From NCBI GenBank assembly GCA_013791935.1, contig VMSV01000047.1, positions 1 through 38,921 of the forward strand: a stretch of 38,921 nucleotides of DNA, given 5' to 3'. Under the pieces are notes generated by a model. The model did not search any database and was not told the DNA's origin. It saw nothing but the letters and a program-made list of their open reading frames with translations. The position numbers and the translations under genes were made by a program. This stretch comes from Desulfobacteraceae bacterium (GTDB taxonomy: Bacteria > Desulfobacterota > Desulfobacteria > Desulfobacterales > UBA5616). This document shows, one piece after another, positions 1 to 7,067 of the stretch (the stretch's first letter is position 1; each line of letters opens with the position of its first letter).

Positions 1-368
1 CCGGCAAAATACTGGATCAGGCGATTCAGCTCATCAGAGGTCAAAAAGTCCGGGATGGTTTTTTCGATCTTCGGATAGGACAATTGTAAAGCGATGTTTT
101 CTTTCACATGTTCATGCAAGTTCAGGTAACGGTAAAAGTGGTGAAGCATCCAGACGCGAGATTTTGTGATATGAATGGACGGGGTTTGAAAGTCCCCGGC
201 AAACTCGACAAGGTTCTTGTGATGAACCTTTTTAATGGATTTGATTTTCTGTGCTTTTAAATAGAGCTGGAATTCCTTGATCCGGCTGGTCATGGCCTGA
301 ACGGATCGATTTGAGAACTCCGCCAGTTTAAAATAATCCAAAAATGGACTCAAATAGTGATAAAGCAT
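1..368 (-). CDS. Tyrosine recombinase / phage-type integrase, N-terminal part (cut by window edge)
   Basis: The reverse strand from an ATG at 368 stays open to the window edge, giving about 122 residues. The start is supported by a GGAGG eight bases upstream. Residues 1-95 look like the helical SAM-like core-binding domain of XerC/XerD-type recombinases. Residues about 100-122 (TIPDFLTSDELNRLIQYF) match the usual linker and first helix of the catalytic domain (LPxxLTxxEhxxLL). The catalytic R-H-R-Y residues would lie beyond the edge, so activity cannot be judged. It sits beside decayed gene fragments, which fits a recombination-prone boundary. Family assignment rests on these motifs only; a transposon-type recombinase is equally possible. 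Confidence 0.72.
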   Translation of the reverse strand, partial: MLYHYLSPFLDYFKLAEFSNRSVQAMTSRIKEFQLYLKAQKIKSIKKVHHKNLVEFAGDFQTPSIHITKSRVWMLHHFYRYLNLHEHVKENIALQLSYPKIEKTIPDFLTSDELNRLIQYFA

Positions 369-403
369 GACAATACCTCCAATTTAGCTTATCATGCTTT
401 ATC
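359..403 (-). promoter_or_regulatory. Hairpin enclosing the recombinase start codon and Shine-Dalgarno
   Basis: A perfect 12-bp inverted repeat (359-370 and 392-403, GATAAAGCATGA and its complement) has a 21-base loop. In the minus-strand transcript the ATG lies in the 3' arm and the GGAGG lies in the loop, so folding could restrain translation of the recombinase. It could equally be a recombinase binding or crossover site. The repeat is seen directly; the role is inferred. Confidence 0.45.
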
Positions 404-451
404 GTTAAAACCTTAATTTACAACGCAAACTTCGCTAACCGCGGGGTTTGA

Positions 452-670
452 GGGAAATCAATAATTACGTCTTTTATTATTTTTCTGATAATCGGTAGCT
501 ATACGGCTTTCAGTGGTTTATTAAGTGGAGCCAGATGGTTTCAAGCAGCTATTGCATTCTTTATTATTGGTGTTCCTTTTGTTGCGGTCGGTAGTGAAGG
601 TTTTCTTAAACAAACAAGAGATCACCTTCCCCTGCCACCTTCTTTAACAGGGCCTTGTTTTCATTGGTGA
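452..670 (+). pseudogene. Membrane-protein fragment, probable remnant
   Basis: After a stop at 449-451, a short open frame without a convincing start reads two strongly hydrophobic stretches (about SFIIFLIIGSYTAF and AAIAFFIIGVPFVAVG) and then KQTRDH. From about 634 the same bases belong, on the other strand, to the decayed dehydratase gene, so the membrane fragment is cut near 615-633. No ribosome binding site was seen. I do not recognise the parent family; it is best read as a leftover joined by rearrangement. Confidence 0.3.
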
Positions 671-1008
671 CGGCGATGGCACTGGCGATGGCGTCCGGGG
701 AGATTTTTGTCCCTGATTATTCTTCCAGCTTCTGTTTGAACTCAAGCATCTGTTGGCGGTTATACAATTGATGGGAATAGAGCAGCGGATAAAGAAAATC
801 CAGAAAGTGTATTTCCGGGAGATTCAGATCCGGGTGGGCCGCTTTGACATGGTTCAAAACCGCGTAAAGTCCATGAATGGATGTCCGGACACGGGGAATC
901 ACCAGATAATCCAAAAAATCATATCTTTCCGCCCTTTTCTTTCCATTTCCGGGCGGCTGCTTCACGCTGTTGGTAATGCTGCTGCATGATTTCAAATGAT
1001 TTTGACAT
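634..1008 (-). pseudogene. Decayed third copy of a 2-hydroxyacyl-CoA dehydratase-like small subunit
   Basis: From an ATG at 1008 with a GGAAG upstream, the reading starts MSKSFEIMQQHYQQREAAAR and reaches WKEKGGKI, matching the N-termini of the intact small subunits at 7068-8201 and 10768-11904. It then hits TGA. Shifting frame at the same point gives RYDFLDYLVIP, which in the intact copies lies about 60 residues further on, so an internal deletion with frameshift has occurred. Homology continues to FKQKLEE, then TAA replaces the Trp codon of the LEEWSG motif, then SGTKISPDAIASAIAVTNEN and LLKKVA follow, where it ends abruptly near 634. The C-terminal half (about 190 residues) is absent. It lies downstream of the enoyl-CoA hydratase on the same strand and looks like the former last gene of that operon. 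Confidence 0.85.
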
Positions 1009-1029
1009 ATTGGTTCTTCCTTTATTTTT

Positions 1030-1779
1030 TCATTTGCGAGAGAAAAAGGCTTTGATGATATTTTGGGTCTCTTCTCTTTGCAGACATTCAAAAAAATACT
1101 TTGTTTCCTTGTCAAAGTCCCGGGCATAGGGGGTGCAGATCGCTTCTTTGGCTTTGCCCAGGCTGTACAATGGTTTGGTTTTAAATTGCCGGGATAGCTC
1201 CAATGCGAGTTTGAGGGGATCATCGGATAATTCGTCGACGACTTTATACGCCAGGGCTTGTCCGGGTGTGATTCTCTCTCCGGACATGATCAGTCTTTTG
1301 GCAATACTCAGTCCTGTTCTCAACGGAAGTCTTTGGGTGGCACCGGAACCCGGCATCAGTCCAAAATTAATTTCGAGTTGACCCAGCATGGGCTTGTCGG
1401 ATTCTTTGGCCACAATATAATCGGCAGCCAATGCGATTTCAAGGCCGCCGCCATAGGCAGGTCCATTCACCGCGGCAATCACAAATTGAGGGGCGTTCGC
1501 CAGACAATTCATGAAATACCGACCCCCTTCCAAAAACCTTTCCATATAGTCCCGGTCATCCAGTTTCAAAAATTCTGCCAGATCGGCACCTGCACAAAAC
1601 GCATCGCCTTTGCCGGTAACGATGATCGTGTTGATCTTTTGATTCCCGGTCAGATGTTCATCCACGATACGCCGGAAATCATCAAACATCTCCTGGTTCA
1701 TGCTGTTGTTTTTATCCGGCCTGTTCAAGGTGACCACACCGACTTTGTCTTCATCGTTTTGTTCGTATATCGCTTTCAT
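1030..1779 (-). CDS. Enoyl-CoA hydratase/isomerase (crotonase) family protein
   Basis: This 249-residue protein has normal crotonase length. The first oxyanion-hole segment is at residues 62-67 (CAGADL) and the second at 104-113 (VNGPAYGGGL). Two acidic residues sit where the catalytic glutamates of enoyl-CoA hydratase occur: Glu114 (GGGLEIALAADY) and Glu136 (GQLEINFG, followed by the PGSGATQRL helix). A hydratase is therefore more likely than a purely isomerising member. Expected reaction: syn-addition of water to a 2-enoyl-CoA in the cytoplasm. It lies 96 bases after the Fe-S protein gene and is probably the last intact gene of the minus-strand operon. The substrate cannot be read from sequence. 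Confidence 0.9.
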   Translation of the reverse strand: MKAIYEQNDEDKVGVVTLNRPDKNNSMNQEMFDDFRRIVDEHLTGNQKINTIIVTGKGDAFCAGADLAEFLKLDDRDYMERFLEGGRYFMNCLANAPQFVIAAVNGPAYGGGLEIALAADYIVAKESDKPMLGQLEINFGLMPGSGATQRLPLRTGLSIAKRLIMSGERITPGQALAYKVVDELSDDPLKLALELSRQFKTKPLYSLGKAKEAICTPYARDFDKETKYFFECLQREETQNIIKAFFSRK

Positions 1780-1875
1780 TGCTTTTGTGCTCTCTTCTTT
1801 TTTAAAGGGATGGAAATTAGGGGGATCTTCAGGAAAGAAAGATCCTCCTAATTCAATCCTTTCAGTTTGACTTGC

Positions 1876-3084
1876 CTACTCTCCGCTCAGACCGGATAGG
1901 AAACCACCGCGCTTGCGGATTTTTACTTCCGGGATCTCGAATCCAGGAACAGGCTTTAATGTAAGCGCCTGCTCCTTTTTGCACTGGACCAGGCAAAGAC
2001 CACAGCCGATGCAGCGTTCAGCGGCAAAACCTCTTGTTTTGTTTTTGGTGTCGATGGTAATGGCCCCCATGGGGCACCCCAGCGCGCATTTCCCGCAATA
2101 AGAACATTTATCCAGGTCGCATTCCGGCAGGAAATGGGGTGGGGCAATGCGGCCGGGCATGTTGAACTCGCTGATGGACCGCATCATGCCGCAGCAACAG
2201 CCGCAGCAAGAGCAGGAGGTGGAATTGCCTTCCCGCTCCAGAAGCATGGCCCAGGTCACCAAACCGCTGGCTTCCGCTTCTTTTTTGATTTCCAGCAGTT
2301 CCTGCTTCTCCACGAGACGACCCCTGCCTTGTTTGGCCATCATCAGTGCTGACTTTCCCATGCTGGTGCAATTCTCCATGGGCCTGCCGCATCCCTGGCC
2401 GGCAATCTCTTCAACCATTCGGCACTGGCACAAGGCTACGGCAAAGTCATCAAACCGGTCGATATATTCTGCAAAATAATCATATGGCAATGCGTACTGG
2501 ACGTTCTCAATGGATTCTCCAACCGGCAGATACCGGATCCCCGGCTGGGTGACTTTGGCTTTTAAGGCTGAAAATCCGGTGTCGTAAAGCTCCTTGTAAA
2601 GCAGTGCAAATTTTTTATGCCACTCCGTCAGAGTGTCCATGGATGTTCTTACCAGAATGGTTGCAAATGCACCGGGAACGATGGGAATTAAAAAAAAGCG
2701 GGTTTGGGGAGGACGCCCGGCACTCATGATGATATACTTTTCACGGGCCAGGACATCCAGTATGGCCCGCACTTCTTCTTTCGGACGGTGGGCTTTTTCG
2801 GCCAGTTCAGCTGCAGTTTTATACTCTCCGGACTTGAGATGCCGGATGATATCGGCTTCATCTTCGGTGAACATATGACAGATGAGTGCTACGAGTTCAT
2901 CGCACAACTGCGGTCCGCTGAGATCCGGACCATAATTTTCCGCAACTTCCAAATAGGATCTGGGTACGGAGGGGTAATCCCCGAAGGTTTTGACCTTGAC
3001 ATTGGGGTTCCTGGGTTCTACGGGGCCGATGACTCCATTTTTGTTCTGAATCATCCGGTTTTTGAAATTGGTTTTGACCTGCAT
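1876..3084 (-). CDS. Multi-cluster Fe-S protein (wHTH-like / CxCR / CxCC / 2[4Fe-4S] ferredoxin)
   Basis: A 402-residue protein; the start at 3084 is chosen because AAGGGA lies just upstream and a longer frame would run into the preceding gene. Residues about 75-120 resemble a winged helix (TAAELAEKAHRPKEEVRAIL). A CxCR motif at 219-222 is followed by Cys232 and Cys239. A dense knot follows at 291-298 (CSCCGCCC). A dicluster ferredoxin domain closes the protein: Cys327/330/333/337 and Cys358/361/364/368. It is probably a soluble electron carrier or redox sensor. It sits between a CoA-transferase (49-base gap) and the enoyl-CoA hydratase. Four further family members lie in this window. Electron transfer is a safe call; the partner is unknown. 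Confidence 0.85.
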   Translation of the reverse strand: MQVKTNFKNRMIQNKNGVIGPVEPRNPNVKVKTFGDYPSVPRSYLEVAENYGPDLSGPQLCDELVALICHMFTEDEADIIRHLKSGEYKTAAELAEKAHRPKEEVRAILDVLAREKYIIMSAGRPPQTRFFLIPIVPGAFATILVRTSMDTLTEWHKKFALLYKELYDTGFSALKAKVTQPGIRYLPVGESIENVQYALPYDYFAEYIDRFDDFAVALCQCRMVEEIAGQGCGRPMENCTSMGKSALMMAKQGRGRLVEKQELLEIKKEAEASGLVTWAMLLEREGNSTSCSCCGCCCGMMRSISEFNMPGRIAPPHFLPECDLDKCSYCGKCALGCPMGAITIDTKNKTRGFAAERCIGCGLCLVQCKKEQALTLKPVPGFEIPEVKIRKRGGFLSGLSGE

Positions 3085-3133
3085 GTTTTTTCCCTTCAAT
3101 CGTAGTTTATTGTTTTGATGTAAAACTTTTTGG

Positions 3134-4309
3134 CTAAATGACGCCCTCGGTTTTAAGCGCTTCCACTTCATCTTTAGAGAACCCTAAAATACTGCCATAG
3201 ATGTCTTCGTTATGTTCTCCCGGTTTCGGACAAGGGGTCCGGATCGTTCCGGGCGTGTCCGATAGAATGGGATATGGCGCCATCATAGGTACTTTGTCAC
3301 CATCGACGTTTACCTCAGAAATTCGGTTTCTGAACATCAGATGGGGGTCTTTGAGCAATTCTTCTATGGTCTGAACCTTGCCAAAAGGAATTCCCATCCT
3401 TTCCATGGCGGATTCCACTTCGGATATGGTTTGTGTTTGAATCCATTGTTGGAATGCGGTCCTTATTTCATCAACATGTTCATCCCTCTCCAGGCGCGTT
3501 CTGTATCCCGGAGCGGTGGCCAGGTCATCTCTGCCGATGAGATTGGCGAACAACGGGTAATGCTGGGGCAACGAGCCCATGATCACAATGTAATGCTCGT
3601 CCTTGGTTAAAAAAGTCCCGGAGCCGGGTAATTGATTGATGGCATCCCTTTTATTCTCTTGTCCGATGCCGTATCTGGCTATACTAAGGCCCATCATATA
3701 AGCGACACTGTCCATTAAGGTGGTTTCCACATGCTGACCCATTCCGGTGGAATTGCGTTTGAAAAGAGCCAATACAGCTCCAAAGGCACCGAAAATGCCG
3801 CTGCCGTAGTCGGCTATGGCGGCTCCCGCAAATGTCGGGGGGGAACCTTCCGGGCCGGTGGTGCTCATGATTCCGCCCATGGCCTGCCCCACGCCATCTA
3901 AACCAGCACGCCCGGAATAAGGACCGGTTTGACCGTATCCGGAAATGGACACCATGACAATCCGGGGATTGATTTTTTTTACTTCCGGGTAATCAAACCC
4001 CATCGTTTTCATAATTCCGGGTTTGAAATTTTCTATTAATACATCCGCCCTTTGAATGAGTTTGCGTAGAATATCCTTGCCTTTTTCCGTTCGGGTATTC
4101 AGCGTAATGCTCTTTTTATTCCTGTGCAAAAGACGCACCGCTGCATCCATCACAGGTTTTTCCTTGCCATCGGCAGGGTTTTCAATCCGGATGACTTCAG
4201 CCCCCATATCTCCCAACAGGGATGAACAGACAGGCCCTGCCAAAGCCCGGGTGAGGTCCAGGACTTTGATGCCGCTCAATGCCATATTGTCATTTGCTAT
4301 CGCGTTCAT
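3134..4309 (-). CDS. Family III (CaiB/BaiF) CoA-transferase
   Basis: At 391 residues this matches the family length. The N-terminal signature LSGIKVLDLTRALAGP is at 11-26, with GDMGAEVIRIENP following. Asp167 in AAIADYGSG aligns with the catalytic aspartate that forms the mixed anhydride in formyl-CoA transferase. Family members move CoA between carboxylic acids in the cytoplasm, typically as the activation step of anaerobic acid catabolism. The start has AAGGAG upstream. It leads the CoA-transferase, Fe-S protein, enoyl-CoA hydratase group, and lies downstream of an inverted repeat at 4385-4461 that may separate it transcriptionally from the dehydratase genes. Donor and acceptor are unknown. 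Confidence 0.9.
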   Translation of the reverse strand: MNAIANDNMALSGIKVLDLTRALAGPVCSSLLGDMGAEVIRIENPADGKEKPVMDAAVRLLHRNKKSITLNTRTEKGKDILRKLIQRADVLIENFKPGIMKTMGFDYPEVKKINPRIVMVSISGYGQTGPYSGRAGLDGVGQAMGGIMSTTGPEGSPPTFAGAAIADYGSGIFGAFGAVLALFKRNSTGMGQHVETTLMDSVAYMMGLSIARYGIGQENKRDAINQLPGSGTFLTKDEHYIVIMGSLPQHYPLFANLIGRDDLATAPGYRTRLERDEHVDEIRTAFQQWIQTQTISEVESAMERMGIPFGKVQTIEELLKDPHLMFRNRISEVNVDGDKVPMMAPYPILSDTPGTIRTPCPKPGEHNEDIYGSILGFSKDEVEALKTEGVI

Positions 4310-4384
4310 GTTGTTTTATATCTCCTTATGGCTGCCATTATTCAAGATGGCCAAAATATTTTCCCATTACTATTAATTCATTAA

Positions 4385-4461
4385 ACCACAGAGGACACAG
4401 AGAGCACAGAGAAAAGCATAGATTTTCAGTCTTTCGCTATGCTCTCTGTGTCCTCTGTGGT
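4385..4461. repeat. CACAGAG-type inverted repeat, copy 1
   Basis: Two perfectly complementary 22-bp arms (4385-4406 and 4440-4461) are built of ACAGAG-like units around a 33-base centre. A second, imperfect copy lies at 5668-5746. Similar CACAGAG-rich intergenic repeats are widespread in environmental bacterial genomes (general knowledge). It could form a strong RNA hairpin on either strand. Confidence 0.85.
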
Positions 4462-4577
4462 GATAGTATATTTTGGTTTTGAACGGAAATGTGCACATAC
4501 ACAAATATTATTGACGCTTTGAATAAAACCTCCAATCAGACGCAGGTCTAAGCAGAGAGAAGGTTTTAAATCCGACT

Positions 4578-4979
4578 CTAGGGCTCGTAGTAATAATCCA
4601 GTTCCAACCTGTTATTAGCAGCTTTGCCCTTGCCGATGATGATTTTAGACATCAGCCAGCTATATTTCTCATGCCCTGTCACCATCCTTATCTGGGTGTC
4701 CTTAAGCTCTTCGCCAATCATATATCCCGAGATTTGTACGCTGATATTTGCCTTGTCTTCCGTGACAAGAACCGCCCGGACATTCAGTTCGGCAATGCCG
4801 TCGGAACGTTTTAAAACATAGTCGACGCCATGCATTTTACCTGAAAGCCTCTGCCCGGTCACACTTCCTTCAAAATAGACATCATATCGTTTCCCGATGG
4901 GTGTATCTCCAAAATAGATCCTGTTCGTCACATCCGCTTTATAAGAGCACAGATGTTCCAAGCCATCGATAACATACAT
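4578..4979 (-). CDS. DUF3237 domain protein
   Basis: A 133-residue protein with AGGGGGG placed before the ATG. The pattern FGDTPIGKRYDVYFEGSV then TGQRLSGKMHGVDYVL then RSDGIAELNVRAVL follows the DUF3237 family, whose members are small beta-barrel-like proteins of unknown function often found with aromatic or CoA-ester catabolism. No signal peptide, so cytoplasmic. It is divergent from the metallophosphoesterase at 5040 with only 60 bases between, and both sit inside a pair of CACAGAG inverted repeats. The family is a confident call; no reaction can be assigned. Confidence 0.82.
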   Translation of the reverse strand: MYVIDGLEHLCSYKADVTNRIYFGDTPIGKRYDVYFEGSVTGQRLSGKMHGVDYVLKRSDGIAELNVRAVLVTEDKANISVQISGYMIGEELKDTQIRMVTGHEKYSWLMSKIIIGKGKAANNRLELDYYYEP

Positions 4980-5004
4980 AACTTCCCCCCTTTCAATATT
5001 TCCC

Positions 5005-5033
5005 TTGACGTAATAATTTTCGCTTCATATAAA
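5005..5033 (+). promoter_or_regulatory. Sigma-70-type promoter of the metallophosphoesterase, probably leaderless
   Basis: TTGACG at 5005-5010, a 17-base spacer and TATAAA at 5028-5033. Initiation about seven bases after the -10 box would fall at 5039-5041, exactly on the ATG at 5040. No Shine-Dalgarno precedes that ATG, which agrees with a leaderless transcript. Confidence 0.6.
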
Positions 5034-5039
5034 TAAAAA

Positions 5040-5576
5040 ATGCGAATCGGCTTAATTTCTGACACCCATATCCCAGATGTGGAAGATATGATACCTGGCG
5101 AGATTGCTCATTCTTTCCAAGGCGTTGACCTTATTCTTCACGCGGGAGATATCTATCGTTCATGCGTTCTGGATGATCTCGAACGTATTGCACCGGTACT
5201 TGCAGCAAGGGGTGATGACGACGATGGTGATATCGGCCTCGATCGGCGCGTAAAAAATAAACATATTCTGAATGTCGAAGGACAAACCATTTGGCTTGTT
5301 CACGAAAGACCGTTCGAACTCAGATTTCCGGATATGCCGCAGTCCCTGAGGTTCCCCCCGTTGAAGTATAAAAAAGGGGAAGAACCAAAAAAAGAACCCA
5401 CTCCTGATATTTATATCTTCGGGCATGAGCACTGCACCGTCATGGAACAGGTTGAAAACACCCTCTACGTGAATCCGGGCAGCCCCACTTATCTCCATTA
5501 CAAGCGCGGATTGGGCACCGTGGCCATCCTGGACATCTGTCCAGGCAAGGCGGAAGTGCACTTTGTGCACCTGTAA
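5040..5576 (+). CDS. YfcE/MJ0936-type metallophosphoesterase
   Basis: A 178-residue protein of the small calcineurin-like phosphoesterase family. Metal-site motifs: Asp8 and His10 (SDTHIPD), Asp37 (HAGDI), then GDDDD at 58-62 where most relatives have GN(C/D)D, His88 (LVHERP, where HGH is usual), and His129/His131 (FGHEHC), ending with the family-typical VNPGSPT. The Asn-to-Asp change at residue 59 and the altered HGH segment are unusual and might change metal or substrate preference. Expected role: hydrolysis of a phosphomonoester or phosphodiester in the cytoplasm. There is no ribosome binding site; see the promoter at 5005-5033. Confidence 0.85.
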   Translation: MRIGLISDTHIPDVEDMIPGEIAHSFQGVDLILHAGDIYRSCVLDDLERIAPVLAARGDDDDGDIGLDRRVKNKHILNVEGQTIWLVHERPFELRFPDMPQSLRFPPLKYKKGEEPKKEPTPDIYIFGHEHCTVMEQVENTLYVNPGSPTYLHYKRGLGTVAILDICPGKAEVHFVHL

Positions 5577-5667
5577 TGTCTACAACACCTCTCAAAAAAG
5601 CATCTATACATTTCGCCAACAATATTTGCGTATGCGCGTGTTTCTGGTCAAAACAAAAAAATATTAT

Positions 5668-5746
5668 CACCACAGAGAACACAGAGGACACAGAGAAAAA
5701 AGAAGCTTCTAAATCCATCTCTGTGCTCTCTGTGATCTCTGTGGTG
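5668..5746. repeat. CACAGAG-type inverted repeat, copy 2
   Basis: Arms at 5668-5696 and 5718-5746 are complementary over 26 of 29 bases and use the same ACAGAG units as 4385-4461. It lies between the convergent metallophosphoesterase and dehydratase large subunit and may serve as a bidirectional terminator hairpin. Confidence 0.82.
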
Positions 5747-5765
5747 GATTTAGTTATGGATTGTA

Positions 5766-7037
5766 CTAATTCTGTTTTTTGTTCGGTAAAACACGGTTTT
5801 CAATAAAGTCCGTCATCAGATCCCTTATTTTACCGTCATCCCACTGTCTGGCATCGACGTTGTTTCCGGGAAGTTCACATACCGGGATACCCTGTTTCTC
5901 AAGATACCTGGCCCATAATTGCTTTTGGGGCCCACACTCAAAACCTACGACACCGTCGCAATGGTGCTCTTTGGCGATATGCACCAGCCATTCGGTTTCC
6001 TGAACGCCCAGAAAGGTAAAACGGCTGGCAAGGGCCCTGAGCGGATCATCATTTTTAATGGTGCGCGCATACCCGTCTGCCGCTATGGAGGTGTAAATGG
6101 AAGCGACAAACGTTACGCCGTATTTTTCTTCGAAGTATTGGAAGAAAGCCGTATTCACCCAGAGTCCCACACCGAGCCACATCAGCCGGATCTTCTCCGT
6201 CGGGCAGGCAACAACACCATTTTCCACACGTTCTTTGGTTTCCTCATAAAACGCTTTGATAATATCCCGTCCTTGAGGCGTGCCACGGTGCCATTGGGCA
6301 GGATACATGGAAAGCTGGTCCGGCAGGGTCACCGCGCAGGGAGAAGACTGGGCGATCAGGTCACGCGTTTTTGCCCATAAGTCCTCTTGCTCATTGACCA
6401 GATTCATGACTTCCGTTAACTTGGCATAACTGAATTCACGGCCGGTCTGCATTTCCAGAAACCGTATCAGATCCTTGAGTTCCTGGACTTTATAATCCAG
6501 TTTGTACGGCTCTATGACCTGGTCCCAGTCGTTTCTTATTTTCTCCCACCATCGGTGGGGGTATGGTTTATAGGGCGTATTATAATTAAATTCATGGGCA
6601 AAACAGGTGCAGCCGAATTCACGCGCCCAGACACTCGTGATATGCAATGCGACGTCGGACATGGTGGTTCCCATGATCACCAAGGGTTTGGGTAGTCCTC
6701 CCCAGGGGGCGATTTCCGGCTTATGATCCAGTGTGACCCCCAACCCTAAGGACGTGTATTGGTCCATATCGTACCCATGTGCCGACAGCACATTCCCGTA
6801 ATACTCGGACATGCGCTTGGCGGAAATCATGGCCGACCACCAGGGTATGACAACAACCGGTATGTCAAACGCGGTGAAAATATCCTCTGCGTCATCTGCC
6901 ATGCAGATGGCGTAAGGCTCCCCCATGCGCAATCTCTCCTGTGTCCGGTCCCACCATTCTTTCTGGTACGCTTTTATCAATGTAGCGGATTTCAGCTGTT
7001 TCTGGCTTCGCTGCAATGGTTTTTTCTCATCCGTCAT
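5766..7037 (-). CDS. 2-hydroxyacyl-CoA dehydratase / benzoyl-CoA reductase-like large subunit
   Basis: A 423-residue protein paired with the small subunit at 7068-8201 (30-base gap, AAGGAG before the ATG). Family architecture: first conserved Cys at 45 (YAICMADDAEDI), the PWGGLPKP segment at 111-118, the QLSMYPAQWHRGTPQGRD block at 241-258, and the C-terminal segment with Cys360 and Cys368 before GIPVCELPGNN. Classical members hold a [4Fe-4S] cluster with three cysteines. Here the usual second and third positions appear to be QYTSLGLG and GTTMSDVA, without Cys, though Cys143/Cys145 lie nearby. Classical relatives remove water from 2-hydroxyacyl-CoA or reduce aromatic acyl-CoA with ATP-activated electrons. 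The exact reaction here is uncertain. Confidence 0.85.
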   Translation of the reverse strand: MTDEKKPLQRSQKQLKSATLIKAYQKEWWDRTQERLRMGEPYAICMADDAEDIFTAFDIPVVVIPWWSAMISAKRMSEYYGNVLSAHGYDMDQYTSLGLGVTLDHKPEIAPWGGLPKPLVIMGTTMSDVALHITSVWAREFGCTCFAHEFNYNTPYKPYPHRWWEKIRNDWDQVIEPYKLDYKVQELKDLIRFLEMQTGREFSYAKLTEVMNLVNEQEDLWAKTRDLIAQSSPCAVTLPDQLSMYPAQWHRGTPQGRDIIKAFYEETKERVENGVVACPTEKIRLMWLGVGLWVNTAFFQYFEEKYGVTFVASIYTSIAADGYARTIKNDDPLRALASRFTFLGVQETEWLVHIAKEHHCDGVVGFECGPQKQLWARYLEKQGIPVCELPGNNVDARQWDDGKIRDLMTDFIENRVLPNKKQN

Positions 7038-7067
7038 CGTTATTTCTCCTTATATTCAGCAGCGGGG

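Noticed and set aside
717-1223. A 168-residue minus-strand open frame that could be read as an intact gene
   Set aside because: Its first half overlaps the enoyl-CoA hydratase gene and has no family features; only the second half is the middle of the decayed dehydratase subunit.
3085-3171. Upstream extension of the Fe-S protein by 29 residues
   Set aside because: It would overlap the CoA-transferase stop region and lacks a ribosome binding site, while 3084 has one.
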